Of a DNA stretch of 64,000 nucleotides, positions 20,885-32,566 are shown in pieces. Within the stretch, counting starts at the first letter, position 1, and every line of letters begins with the position of its first letter. A model generated the notes under the pieces. The model had not been told where the DNA came from, searched no databases, and worked only from the letters and a program-made list of their open reading frames with translations. The translations under genes and the position numbers were made by a program. The DNA is taken from the NCBI RefSeq assembly GCF_000237925.1, contig NC_031498.1, positions 31,748,552 through 31,812,551 on the forward strand, given 5' to 3'. This stretch comes from Schistosoma mansoni (Eukaryota > Platyhelminthes > Trematoda > Strigeidida > Schistosomatidae).

Positions 20885-21265
20885 AATATTTGAATTCATG
20901 AATCAATTTAAGACAGACCACCATGGGAAACTTGAAAGTACCGGACGGCCGTTTCGTCATGGTATGGGGCTCCTCATCTGTGTGCATCCACAATCCCGTT
21001 TACAGGACTTGAAACAAGGACCTTCAGCATCGTACGTGAACGCTTAATCACTAGACCATTAAGACGGCATCCAACACTTAATTTCTAACTTCAATCAATC
21101 TACAAAATTACTCCACCATCCACCATTGTCTTCAATGAGTTGCAACCTTACAATAGACTTGTTTGAACTCCACTGGTCATGACTTCTCACTAGAACTCCA
21201 AGACATATTTCTTGAAGCTAGTCCGTATTAAACTACTACAATCTCTACAAACCCCTTCCGTTTCT
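20885..21265 (-). mobile_element. SINE-B, near full unit, diverged
   Basis: Tail, degraded ribozyme (CTCGTCATGG region keeps GAAA), head and body. A short plus-oriented CACAAACCCC-type end follows at about 21225-21260. Confidence 0.75.
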
Positions 21266-21354
21266 GATAATATAAATGAATTATATTTTCCATTCTAATA
21301 ATTTTCAAAACTTCTCTTTGCCTTTAACAAACAAAAAGACCCAGTATTTTAATG

Positions 21355-21885
21355 AATAAGAACTCTCCCAAATCCCCTGGTACGGCCGAGAGTGGGGAGA
21401 ATCCGCTCTCACTCCAAATGCTCTCACATGGCCAGCGGATATATAGCCTCTGCCAGGGAAGTCCTACTCACTGCCTTCTCGTGCCACAGGTGTTGTTTAC
21501 GAAATTGACAGGACGAAAAACGAATGTCCGGTGCTTTAACCGGGTTGGTGGATGTGGAGTGTCCACCTAGGGGAGTTGGAAAACCCCGATTCCAAACCAA
21601 TGGCGCACATGGGCTCCAGTATCCTGAGGGAACAAATGGCGTATGAACCAACTGTTGGTCACCGGCTACCATGGGACTGCATCTCCTCACGATGCACCAC
21701 TGTCTTGTGGACTAGACCTTCAGGTCAAAGGCTCCGGGTGTGGCCCCTTAAGAAAACCACCTGCTTCAGTCTGGGCACCTGGGCAGTATCACAGCCCTCA
21801 CACAAATCGAATCAGATTTGTGAGGCGCATATGTATCTGGTGCTTCCTTGTACCAATATTTATGTGTTTAAATAAATATAAAAAT
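21355..21885 (+). mobile_element. E repeat, good copy
   Basis: Complete from CCCCTGGTACGGCCGAGAG to the TTTAAATAAATA tail. Minus-strand frame 21424-21690 (88 residues) begins MRRCSPMVAGDQQLVHT. Confidence 0.85.
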
Positions 21886-21957
21886 AATGTGTTTATTCCT
21901 TAAAAAGAGATTATTGTTTTGTTCTAATTTGATTCAAAGCTTAATTGTTTACTTTCT

Positions 21958-22275
21958 TTAGATAAGATGATGGTTGGAGGTGATCAACAGGAAACCCTGG
22001 AACCGGGTTTCATGCTACTTGGCACTCGTCAGTAAGGTGTACCTGTAATCTTGAGGGAATTGGTGCTCCCTGACGGATTCAATCCTGTGTCACTGAGCTT
22101 CATAGTCAGATACGTTACCAATGAGCTATTCGGGCCGCGACCAACCTTCTGTAGGACTGAGATGTAATCACAATTGATTGATCACTGGGTGGTGATCGAT
22201 ATCATTCGATCAGCACTAAGAAGAACTTGACACGTATGACATTGATCACCACCCACTAATCAGTCAATTGTGAAT
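21958..22275 (-). mobile_element. SINE-C
   Basis: Minus strand: A-box region TAGCTCATTGG, B box GGATTGAATCC, hammerhead, body. At the head side the sequence folds back: TCACAATTGATTGATCACTGG (about 22168) is mirrored at about 22243-22275. Confidence 0.8.
21995..22037 (-). ncRNA. Hammerhead ribozyme, SINE-C type, degraded
   Basis: Core CTGACGA and GAAA kept. Stem II GTGC/GCAT still pairs; stem I has a mismatch next to the core, and the cleavage triplet is TTC. Confidence 0.6.
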
Positions 22276-22693
22276 ACCAACTGAATATAATAATCATTGT
22301 TCAACGTTAAACTATTGATTTCTTTTTGTTCGATTTGGCGGTCATTTCAATCAATTTAATTTTAAAGAATTATAATATTAATAAATTAGTTAATCTATTT
22401 ATATATACACATAGTCACATATCTACATAGATACATATACATATACAAATGTAAACAAATTGAATACCCCCCCCCTTTGGATAAAGAAATTTTTTGATAA
22501 ATTTTTCAAACGATTCATCATATACTCACCGTACTTTGGTTGATTGATCTCTATCACTGTTATTGTTTAGTTTCGGTAAACAATAAAAGAAAAATTGGCA
22601 TGAAGGTTTCTACTTTTTTTTGTTTTACAGTGTATAGTTTCCATAGGACTAATCAGAATTATACTGATCAATTGATAACATGTCTAAATCATT
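22276..22693. other. AT-rich, no gene
   Basis: C-run at about 22467-22475; nothing else recognised. Confidence 0.6.
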
Positions 22694-23255
22694 ACTTACT
22701 TACTTACTTACACCTGTTACTCACAATGAAGTGTAGGCCGCCGACCAGCATTCTTCAACCCACTCTGTCTTGGGCCTTCCATTCTTGCTCCATCTAGTTG
22801 TCGTTCATTCTTCTCATGTCTGTCTCCAATTCTTTGAGTAATGTGTTTTTTGATATTCCTCTTCTCCTTTTGCCTTCAGAATTCCATGTGAAGTTTGTCT
22901 TGTGATGCAGTAGGCTGAGTTTCTCAATGTGTGTCTTATCCACTTTCAGGGATTCTTCCTGATTTCTTCCTCCACTGGATGGAATCTGGTTTGTTCTCTA
23001 TCACAGTAGAATGTTGCTGACAGTGTTTGGCCAACGGATCCAAAGTATTTTGTGTGGACAACTGTTAATAAACACTTGTATCTTCTGGATGATGGCTTTC
23101 GTAATTCTCCAGGTTTCTGTCCCATACAGTAGAACTGTTTTGACATTTGTTTGAAAATTCTGATTTTGGTGTTGATTGACAGACAGTTGTTTTGAGTTCC
23201 AGATATTCTTCAGTTGTAAATGTCCTGCTCTTGCTTTGCTCTTGTTCTTTGCTTT
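22694..23255 (-). mobile_element. RTE LINE, 5'-truncated, subfamily 1
   Basis: Frame pieces with VFINSCPHKILWIRWP and [16 protein letters not shown]. Flanked by TCTAAATCATTA on both sides, a 12 bp target-site duplication. Carries the shared 4 bp insertion seen at 16.09 and 35.17 kb. Confidence 0.9.
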
Positions 23256-23914
23256 ATCTAAATCATTATCTTTATGTTTAACTCTAGATAACAAAACTTA
23301 TAAGGATTTGTGAAAATATGGATACTTAACTATACGATATACCATAAATTATATGGAAAACCTTTTGTGGCTCTGAATCCGACTCCAATTTTATTGTGTG
23401 ATTACCGTTATGGAATGATTACTGTCGAAATATATATGTGGCCGATTCTCGTGTATATTCATCGGTTTGAATCACGTTAGTGAATAACCGAGTTCAATAA
23501 GCCAAATACGAGAACCGATTTTTGGATACTCATATTTTGTATATTCATTGATCTAGACAGACTATCAGAGGGATGAAGCGAAGAAAGTGAAAAGAAGAGA
23601 GCGAAGCTAAATAACACACAGTGGGGATCGTGTGTGAGCCAACTCAATTTAATCAAGCGTTAATCGATATTTATAGTCGGGTAGAAATAAGCTGAACATG
23701 TGATGAGTAAGATAAGAAGTGCACATACATATGCTCATACAGAGACAGTCAAGGTTGATAATTGAATAATTAACAAGATCAAAATGTGACTCAAGAGGAA
23801 TGAATCGATTGACCTGTCCAAAAGCTAGAATAAGCTGTTTCAGCTTAACATAACAATCGACACTACAAAACAACCAAAAAAAAGCTGGAGGGCATTGAAT
23901 AAGCTATTTTATCT
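23256..23914. other. No recognisable feature
   Basis: Unique-looking AT-rich sequence; no coding signature. Confidence 0.55.
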
Positions 23915-24190
23915 TTGTTTCATACTCCTCAGTTGGAAACACTGAAGACAATGTTTGAACGGTCGCGCAATCTCATAGATTGGTTGAGGTTAGACAATAA
24001 TACCGTTAGATGCCAGACGGATCAGTGGTTTAGATTTTCAGCGTTCGTGCGACACCAAAGTTCTTGGGTTCAAGTCTCACGCACTGCCACTGAGGAGTCC
24101 TACAATAGGACGAGTTCGTCGTCCAATGCTTCCAGGTTTTTCATGATATTCTAACTTCAATTAACTCATGATTTCAACCATATAAAATTT
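23915..24190 (+). mobile_element. SINE-B, diverged, GAAA lost
   Basis: Body, head and a CCA-bulge ribozyme whose second core reads GACGAGTTCG, matching the dead-core subfamily. Confidence 0.75.
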
Positions 24191-24698
24191 ACTAAACTAC
24201 TATTTTGTTAGTCATGCCAAAAGAGAACACAAGCATGATTATTATTATTATTATGATTAAAATGTATAAACACTAAATAGTAAATAAATATACATTGACT
24301 AAGTTAAACTTTAAAATGATTCATACAACATGGTTACAATTGACCAGTTACTTTTTGCATATTTGCATGTTTATTCGTGTATACACAAAAAAAATTAGTT
24401 GACTTCTTATTTCATAGTTTGATTGTTGTTATTGATAAAATATGATATTTTGTCTCAAGCATGTTGTAAAAATAAGCATTAGAATAGAGTAAGAGATATG
24501 TATACATAGAGAGAGGGGGAGGGAAGGAGGGGGGAGAGAGAGGGGGGTGGGAGAGAGTAAGGGTAAGTGAAGGGGGTTAACCACGTTATGACTGTTACGA
24601 TTATTAGTATTGATATTATTGACTGTTACGATTATTAGTATTGGTATTATTATTATTATTATTAGTAGTAGTAGTAGTAGAAGTAGTAGTAGTAGTAT

Positions 24699-24735
<37 letters not shown>

Positions 24736-24825
24736 GTCATATATTAGACAATCTAATACAATAGAGTTGTTTATAGATTAGATTCTATAAGAAATAAAAT
24801 CAGTAAACATTACATATTTGATTAA
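24191..24825. other. AT-rich with (TAG)n microsatellite
   Basis: (GTA/TTA)n at about 24640-24735, plus a G/A-rich tract at 24505-24575. No gene. Confidence 0.75.
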
Positions 24826-25112
24826 ATTCATTTAGTATTGTTTGTTTGAATCTTCCCATCGATGTGTTAGGATTGCAACTGGTCAGTCTCTAATTGGGAT
24901 ATGTGCATACTGTGCTTGTATTGCCTCGGTTATCAAGGTTTAGTGGCCGAGTAGATAACGCGATGGCATTTGAAGCGAAAAGTAATGGGTTTGAGCGAGT
25001 CCCAGAGTGAACATCCACTCTGAGATGCAGGTACATCCAGCTGACGAGTTCCAAATAGGACGAAGTGGCGCGCGTCCTGGATTGCACTACAAGCCACTAT
25101 CCATCTTTGCTT
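24826..25112. mobile_element. SM-alpha with twin-priming-like inversion
   Basis: Minus tail 24826-24935 and plus head-ribozyme 24940-25112. In unit order they adjoin, so this is a minus insertion with its 5' half inverted. Ribozyme core reads GACGAAGTGG, the dead-core form. Confidence 0.75.
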
Positions 25113-25406
25113 ACAATTACATATTTAATTATTTAGTTTCTATCAGTTTAATAGTTGATATGATTGTTTCTAAGAAGGGGAATGATATTATTGGACAATG
25201 ATTCTTTTCACATTATACACCTCTTCTATATGAATAATATTTAGAAAAAAAAATTATTGTTATCGGTACTATTTTGATATCTTCAATGTATAATTCATAT
25301 TTAATGATGAGTGATAAAGACGAATAGATAGAGTAGTAATGATATTTGGAACTGGATCTTCACTTAACAGATTACTTCATAATTACCTTAGATAGTGATG
25401 ATAATA
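25113..25406. other. AT-rich, no gene
   Basis: Nothing recognised. Confidence 0.5.
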
Positions 25407-26309
25407 TACTTACTTACTTACTTATGCCTCTTACCCCCAATGGAGCATAGACCGTTGACCAACATTCTCCAACACACTCTGTCCTCAGCTTTCCTTTCTA
25501 GTTCTAACCAATTCTTGATCATTCTTCTCATGTCTGTCTCCATTTCTCGGTGTAATTTGTTCTTTAGTCTTCCTCTTCTCGTTTGGCCTTCAGGATTCCA
25601 TATGAAGGCTTGTCTTGTGACACATTTGGGTGATTTCCTCAATATTTGTCCTATCAACTTCTACCGCTTCTTCCTAATTTCTTCCTCCACTGGAATCTGG
25701 TTTGTTCTCTTCTACAGTAGAATGCTGCTGATAGTGTCTGACCAACGGATCCGAAGTATTTTGCGTAGACAACTGTCAATAAACACCTGTATCTTCTGGA
25801 TAATGGTTTTCGTAGTTCTCCACGTCTCTGCCCCATACAGTAGAACTGTTTTGACATTTATATTGAAAATTGTGAGTTTGGTGTTGATTGACAGTCAGTT
25901 GTTTTGAGTTCCAGATATTCTTCAGTTGTAAATATGCTGCTCTTGCTTTGCCGACTCGCAACTTCACATCTGCATCAGATCCACCGTGTTCATCGATGAT
26001 GCTGCCCAGATATGTGAAGGTTTTCACATCTTCCAAAGCTTCTCCGTCAAGTGTAATTCGATTGGTGCATGTTGTATTGTATTGGAGAATCTTGCTTTTC
26101 TCTTTGTTTATATTGAGACCTACTGCTTCTAAGACTACTGCTACACTGGTCGTTTTCTCCTGCATTTGTTGTTGCGTGTGTGATAGGAGAGCCAGATCAT
26201 CTGCGAAGTCTAGATCGTTCAGCTGCACCCTAGCTGTCCATTCTATCCCGTGCTATCCTCCAACTGTTAACGTCTTCATAATCCAGTCGATCACCAGGAG
26301 AAAGAGAAA
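25407..26309 (-). mobile_element. RTE LINE, 5'-truncated
   Basis: Minus-strand frames cover LNDLDFADDLALLSHTQQQM (motif C with FADD), INKEKSKILQYN, DGEALEDVKTFTYLGS and the C-terminus [10 protein letters not shown]. Broken by frameshifts. Lacks the shared 4 bp insertion. Confidence 0.9.
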
Positions 26310-26400
26310 GGGTCAGATTTTCAATGGTGATCTAGCTTATTTCGACTCATGAATTCAACTATTAAAATCACTGCAATCTCTATAAACCTTCAATTCTTAT
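26310..26400 (+). mobile_element. SINE-B 3' tail fragment
   Basis: TTTTCAATGGTGATCTAGC onward, directly abutting the RTE 5' edge. Confidence 0.65.
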
Positions 26401-26684
26401 AAAATCTTGTAACCGTATATCTTTAACATCATGCTAACAATTTTATCCAGATAAAAACAAACAAACAAACAAACAAAACTTTCCAATGATATAAATAATT
26501 CCATTTAACAATCATTGTAAATATAAACCATTCATAATAATCTATAATCTATCTTTTGTTTATCATTACATTTCTAAATTATTTCTTTCGCCCCTCCCCC
26601 CCCCCAAAAAAAAACAACAAAAAAGAAAAAAATTCACAATAAATCTATTTTTCATATGATGGAGGAGGGGGGGTGGATAGGTTG
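26401..26684. other. AT-rich with homopolymers
   Basis: (AAAC)n near 26455 and a C/A run near 26590. Confidence 0.6.
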
Positions 26685-27205
26685 GTCCCCTAAATGCACC
26701 GGTACGGCCAAGAGTGGGGAGAGTATGCTCTCCCTCTTAAAATGCTCTCACATGGCCATGCGTATACAACCACTGTCAGTGATTCCTACTCATTGTCTCA
26801 ACGCACCACGGCTGTTGTTTACGAAATTGAGAGGAAGAAAAGCGATTGTCCGGCGCTTTAACCGTGTTGATCGACATGGAAAGTCTACCTAGAGGAGATG
26901 GAAAACCCTGATTGCAAACCAATGGTTCACGTGGGCTCCACTATCCTGGGGGAACAAATGGCGTATGAATCAATCGTTGGTCACCGTCTACCATGGAGCT
27001 GCATCCCCTTACGATGCTCCACTGTCTTGTGGATCAGATCTTTAGGTCAATGACTCAGTGTGTGGCCCCTTAAGAAAACCACCTGCCTCGGTTTGGGCAC
27101 CCGGGTAGTATCACATCCCTCACACAAATCAAATGGGATTTTTGTGGCGCATATATATCTGGTGCCTCTTTGTACCAATATTTATGTGTTTAAATAAATA
27201 AAATA
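26685..27205 (+). mobile_element. E repeat
   Basis: Full copy, CCGGTACGGCCAAGAGTGGG to TTTAAATAAATAAA. Confidence 0.8.
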
Positions 27206-27370
27206 AACAAATTGTGCTTCAGCGATCAAATCCAGGCACACTTAGATGATTCCACTGATAACCACTATCTAACTTTCATGATTATCAGAGTTAGTTGAAT
27301 TGTTTTCGTTTTCTTCTTGTTTTAATACAACTCCCATTGTTAACTTTGATAAATTTCTATCACAATCTGG

Positions 27371-27462
27371 TTAGTGTTTTTTTAGCAAGGTTGTTTTCTA
27401 GAGGTTAAGGTTGCCGACCCTAACCCTTCTCCTTTACTCTGGTTTGGGATTGGCAGTAACCT
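27371..27462 (+). mobile_element. H repeat, diverged
   Basis: TTAGTGTTTTTTTAGCAAGG through GGCAGTAACC. Confidence 0.65.
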
Positions 27463-27547
27463 TAGATTTATATTGATTCTCTTACGCTGAATCTAGCGAT
27501 TACATTTATGTAAAAATATTGGAGGTTATGATAAACTCCATATTTTT

Positions 27548-27890
27548 TTCATAGTTGAACTAATGAGTCAATTGAAACTAGACCACGATCGAAAACCTGG
27601 AAGCATTGGACGGCCAACTCGTCCTATTATGAGACTCCTTAGTGGCAGTGGGCATTCACAATACCGCCCCGATAGATTCGAACCCAGGACCTATCAGTCT
27701 CGTACCAGAGCACTTAACCAATAGACCACTGAGCCGGCCGGCATCCAATGGTGTTAATGTCTGACTTCAACCAATCCACGATGTTTGTTTGAGCAACCGT
27801 TCATCAATTGTCTTCAGTGAGTTGATATCTCTACAAAAGACTTGTTTGAACTCTACTGGTCACTGCTTCCCACTAGAACTTCACGTTGTC
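27548..27890 (-). mobile_element. SINE-B, dead-core subfamily
   Basis: Tail, ribozyme with GACGAGTTGG in place of GACGAAACGG, CCA bulge, head and most of the body. Confidence 0.8.
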
Positions 27891-28246
27891 AAGCGACCTA
27901 TATGTGTCGTAGTCAGTAAACATGGTTTTGTTTCCATTGACTTAGTCACCCATTTGTAAATAGTTTGGAATCATTTCCATCATTACTTCTATTATTATAT
28001 TAATTAGATGTATGACTGACTACCATACACTTGATGCATCTGTAGAATGATAGAATGGTAATTTTATCATAGAAAACTTTAGATTTTCATGTTAGCAAGC
28101 AAAATAAAAAACGACTGATGGCGAAACATGCCCTCTATCATTGACAACGAGAGTGCAAATAATACTCCTCACTTCATTTTGGTTGATTGCCAGTTGTAAA
28201 GTTAAAATGTGCTAACGACAGTAGAGTTTATCCTCATACAAACAGA
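27891..28246. other. No recognisable feature
   Basis: AT-rich. Confidence 0.5.
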
Positions 28247-28332
28247 CAGAGAATACTGGTGAGTGGACTATGCTCCTCCATGAAGGGTAACAGGTGTAAG
28301 TCAGTCAGTCAGTCAGTAAGTAAGTAAGTAAT
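28247..28332 (+). mobile_element. RTE LINE 3' end, subfamily 2
   Basis: GAGAATACTGGTGAGTGGAC, then GGGTAACAGGTGTAAG and a (GTCA)n(GTAA)n tail. Confidence 0.75.
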
Positions 28333-28624
28333 TAGAATGTTGTCAACGAAATCATTTTTAAATTTTTTTTAGATAATCTCTCACCTCTACCCCCCTCACC
28401 TATTCAATCCAATTTGTTTATAAAATACAAATGACCATATTTTACATGAACATATAAACAAAACAAAACAAAGCGCATTGACTAATTCCCTTTTCATTCC
28501 ATGGGTATTTACCCCCATTGAATTTACCTACATCGTTTAAATTTAACCAAACCTTCTTTTTTTTCAACATCTGTCTATGTCTTTTTTTAGATTTTTCATC
28601 AAACATTGAATGCATGAATGCATT
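28333..28624. other. AT-rich, no gene
   Basis: Nothing recognised. Confidence 0.5.
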
Positions 28625-28852
28625 TTATTAGTACTACTACTACTACTACTACTACTAATACTACTACTACTACGACTACGACTACAACTACTACCACTAC
28701 TACTACGACTACGACTACTACTCCTCCTCCTCCTCTTCCTACTACCACTACTACTACTACTACTATTGCTCCTCCTCCTCCTCCTCTTCCTACTACCACT
28801 ACTACTACTATTGCCAGTACTATTACTATTATTATTATTATTATTACTGTTT
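28625..28852. repeat. Compound (TAC/TCC/ATT)n microsatellite
   Basis: About 225 bp of trinucleotides with internal copies of a CTCCTCCTCCTCTTCCTAC block; polyleucine and polythreonine frames here are artefacts. Confidence 0.95.
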
Positions 28853-29239
28853 TACTGTTATTTCTAAATCACCATCTTTTTCTTAGAAAATTGTAGGTAC
28901 ATAAAAATTTTAATGTATATAAACAAAATAACAATCATTTTTATGGCGCCAAAATTGAACTTATGTCGGTACTATATATATATAATAATGACAGTATATA
29001 TACATCAAAAGTGATTCATTTGCCAATTTTTTTCGTTACAAATCTTGATTATGTTTCTTTTTTAGAAAAAAATAAATGAGAGTTAAAGGAAGAGAAATTG
29101 TGTGTCTATGAAAGGAAGTGTGAAGGTGGAGAGAGAAAGGGGGAGGGAGGAGGGTAATTCTCCGAATGTTTAACTTTTTTCTTCACTCATAGAAACAGTC
29201 ATTATTTTGTAATTCTGTGATTTGTAATAATAATAATAC
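28853..29239. other. AT-rich, no gene
   Basis: G/A-rich patch at about 29110-29155. Confidence 0.55.
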
Positions 29240-29872
29240 ACTTGGCATCGCTTGTTTGAATCTTCCCATTGATTTTGAGGACTGCAATTGATCAATCTCT
29301 CTCTTATTGGCATATGTGCATACTGTGTAGACTGCCTCGATATTGCCTTAATTCACAAGCATTATAAGCAAAGATGAATAGTGGCTAGCAGTGGAATCCA
29401 GTTTCACGCGTATTTCGTCCTATTTGGGACTCGTCAGATGGATGTACCTGAATCTCAGAGTTGATGTTCACTCTGGGACTCGAACCCAGTACCTTTCGCT
29501 TCAAACGCCATAGCGTTATCCATCTTTGCTTACAATGCTTGTGAATTAAGGCTATATCAAGGCAATACGCATAGCATGTACATATTCCAGTGAGAGAGAG
29601 ACTGGTCAATTGCAGTCCTAAATAACAATAGGAATATACAAGTAAACAACACCAGGTGAATATAACTTCACCCCACTGCGCAAGCAAGTGGTTATCAGGA
29701 CTCAGTAGATAAGTGGATGATGTGATGGTGTTTGAAGCGAACGGTGTTGGGTTCGAGTCCCGTGGTGAACATCAACTCTGAGATGCAGGTATATCCAGCT
29801 GACAAGTCCCAAATAGGACGAAACACGCCTCAAACTGGATTCCACGGCTAACCACTATCCAACTCCGCCTAC
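29240..29872. mobile_element. SM-alpha inverted dimer
   Basis: Minus arm 29240-29521 has head, ribozyme and full 3' tail. Plus arm 29522-29872 has tail, leader, A/B boxes and ribozyme (CTGACAAGTCC). Both arms have a tail, so this is more than a simple twin-priming product. Confidence 0.8.
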
Positions 29873-30157
29873 AATAATAATAATATTATTATTATAAAAC
29901 AGTAGTTTCATAAATTTCTTACAAAAAAAATATAGATTTCTGTGAAATGTCAATGAATTTCATACCGTTTGATGAGAACCCATTATTCTTTCTTCTTAAA
30001 AACTAACTAATCCATGTGATAAATGATTCTTTCCAATTTGTTTTTTGTGCAAAATAGTTTCATTTTGATGATCAGGTATTTCTTACAATTTGATCATAAT
30101 CATCTGATGGATCAGCTGACATTAGATGAATAAGTTTATGGAAATAAATTCAAAGCA
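29873..30157. other. AT-rich, no gene
   Basis: Nothing recognised. Confidence 0.5.
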
Positions 30158-30325
30158 TCAGGAAGAAGAAGAATGAGGAGAGGAAGAAGAAGAAAAGGGA
30201 GAAGAGGAAGAAGGAGGGGTAGAAGAAGAGGGAGGAGAAGAAGACGAAGAAGGAGATGGAGAAGAAGAGGGAGAGGGAGAGGAAGCAGAAGACGAAGAAG
30301 AAGGAGAAAAAGAAGGAAATGTCAT
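30158..30325. repeat. Polypurine (GAAGAAGAGG)n tract
   Basis: About 165 bp almost without pyrimidines on the plus strand. Confidence 0.9.
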
Positions 30326-30540
30326 AATACATGAAGTAATCGATTAATTTGAAATCTAATGTATCAAAACTTTTTAGAGATTTCAATGTTTCAATTATAA
30401 AAGTAACTATATGTGGAAATTCAAGATGGATGTCAATGAAATTTCAATTCCCCTCATCTATCTATTTATTTATTTATTTTTTCATTATAAACTGTTTTCA
30501 CTTTTATTGTCACATGGTATCAATGTTAAATATTATATAG

Positions 30541-30745
30541 TTGAGATCATGAATCGATTGAAGCTAGACCACCGATGAAAACCTGGAAGCATTGGACGGC
30601 TGTTTCGTCCCATTGTGGAACTCCTCAGCAATGCTCATTCACGATCCCACCTCGCGAGATTCGAACCCAGGACCTACCAGTCTCGCGCCAGAGCACTTAA
30701 CCTCTAGACCACTGAGCTGGTAGGCATCCAACGGTGTTAATGTTA
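30541..30745 (-). mobile_element. SINE-B copy
   Basis: Tail, hammerhead, B box GGTTCGAATCTCG, A-box region and start of body. Confidence 0.85.
30590..30633 (-). ncRNA. Hammerhead ribozyme, SINE-B, with compensatory change
   Basis: Stem I is CATTG/CAATG instead of CACTG/CAGTG: the middle C-G pair has become T-A on both strands. Core CTGAGGA and GAAA intact, stem II GTTCC/GGGAC, stem III ACAGCCGT, cleavage triplet GTC. Confidence 0.75.
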
Positions 30746-31464
30746 ATGTTGTTTACATTATTGATCATTTAATTTAGAATATTCAGGTTACTTACATTTT
30801 ATCGAACAAAACATGACTATGAACTGAATGAAATATTTTATATCTATGAATAATTACATCCAAATAAAGTGGTGTGTTAATGATTCGGTAATTTGGTTTT
30901 CAATGAATAGGTTACTAGTTTGAACCCCTGGTTACCCACTTCAGTTTTGGTTAAAAGTCAAACGCAAAAATGTGTACTTGATAAGGACTGTAAAGGATAA
31001 ACCTTTATTGATATGTGTACATCTTGAGAGAATACTTTCCATATTAGGATTTAGTCATAAATTGCTATCAGAGATGGATACTTTCTAGCAGTTAAGTCCG
31101 GGACTTTAGTTTCATTAAGTTTATGTGGACTAAATAGCTAAGCGGAGTTTAAAGAGGAAGTTTCTGGTTTTCAATCTTAAAATACTCATCAGCACTGGAG
31201 TTCATGTACGTGCAACTCATGAAAAAATTGGACGAGATCCGTATCACACATTCGTTCACTATCAAAATTTGTTGGAAGAAGTTTGTTTAGTCCTTTACCC
31301 TGATAGAATTTCATTAATCAAATTGCATTGAGGTCACCATAATTTTTATATTTCACTATAGAAGTAGTCAGGAAGTCTGAAACCTCGGTTTTACACGAAT
31401 TCATGGTCGTTTATTAGCAAAGTGTATCAATAATCTCAAGTTTATTTTATTTATTTGAGGAGTA
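30746..31464. other. Mostly unassigned; possible old tRNA-derived SINE at 31120-31260
   Basis: ATAGCTAAGCGG resembles an A box and GGTTTTCAATC a decayed B box. Then comes CAACTCATGA and GGACGAGATC, which could be a ruined SM-alpha-like hammerhead. The rest is AT-rich. Confidence 0.35.
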
Positions 31465-31830
31465 GATATATATGCGCCACACTGAAAGTATGTCGTGAAG
31501 TGATTGTCATCTCATGATACTGCAGGAATGCCCAGACCGAAGCAGATGGCCCTCTTAGAGGGCCACACTCGGAGCCTTCGACCTAAAGGTCTGATCCACA
31601 AGACAGTGGAGCAACGTAAGTACATGAAGTCCCGTGGTAACCTGTGACCGATAATTGGTTCATATACCATTTGTTTCCTTAGGATCTTGAAGCCCAAGTG
31701 CAGCATTGCTTTGGAATTAGGATTTTCCAACTCCCCTAGGTGGACTCACTGTGTCCACCAACCCGGTTAAAACACCAGACATTCGCTTTTCATCCTCTCA
31801 ATTTCGTGAACAACACCCCCGCTACGAGAC
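31465..31830 (-). mobile_element. E repeat, truncated
   Basis: Reverse copy from the near-tail region to ATTTCGTGAACAACACC. Confidence 0.75.
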
Positions 31831-31989
31831 ACATGATGTTATCACACAATCACAAAAATGTTACATTTTATGATAACATCTTTGACAGTCACACTGTACA
31901 ACATAGTCTAGAAACCCTAAGGGCATTATTCGTCGTTTCAAAAGTTCAAATACATTCCTTTAACTAAGTATTAACTATAGTCAAAACTT

Positions 31990-32200
31990 ACAACTGCGTC
32001 ACAAGACAAGCCCTCACATGAAATCCTGAAGGCCAAACGAGAAGGGGAAGATCAAAGAACACTGTACGCCGAGAAATGGAGACAGACATGAGAAAACTGA
32101 ACAAAACCTGGATAGAACTAGAAAGGAAGGTGGAGGACAGAGTGTGTTGTAGAATGCTGGTCGGCGGTCTACACTCCATTGGGAGTAACAGACGTAAGTA
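31990..32200 (+). mobile_element. RTE LINE 3' end, subfamily 1
   Basis: Starts ACTGCGTCACAAGACAAGCC and ends with a short GTAAGTAA tail. Flanked by TATAGTCAAAACTT / TATAGTCTAAACTT, a 14 bp target-site duplication with one difference. Confidence 0.9.
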
Positions 32201-32566
32201 AGTAAAGTATAGTCTAAACTTGTATCTATGATTTCTCGTTAATATCTTCCATTAATATAACACTATGAAAATAATCTTATAACCTTCTCTATTCATAATA
32301 AAAATTTTTTTCGTTTTCTTTTCTCTTTTTTTAATTTTCTTTTTTTTCTATTTTTATTTCAATAAACACTCATTAACACACAAAAAAAAATTTTTCTATT
32401 TTTTTCATTCAAGGTCAGTCGGTATAAAAAAAAACAAAAAAATAATTCTAGATTGTTTTCTTGTTTTAAATGATCACTATTCATTTGGGTATTCAATAGG
32501 GTGTAGATTATATACTCTTGTATATTAATTTAAATAAATGAAAACTGTCAAATTTCTTTTATTTCA
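32201..32566. other. AT-rich, T- and A-runs
   Basis: No gene. Confidence 0.6.

Noticed and set aside
21484-21530. Hammerhead in repeat E from GAGGACGAAAAGCG-like text
   Set aside because: There is no CTGANGA box at the right distance and the flanks do not pair.
28599-28896. Polyvaline, polyleucine and polythreonine frames
   Set aside because: All are readings of a trinucleotide microsatellite; the same applies at 24.4-24.7, 48.4-48.7 and 63.4-63.7 kb.
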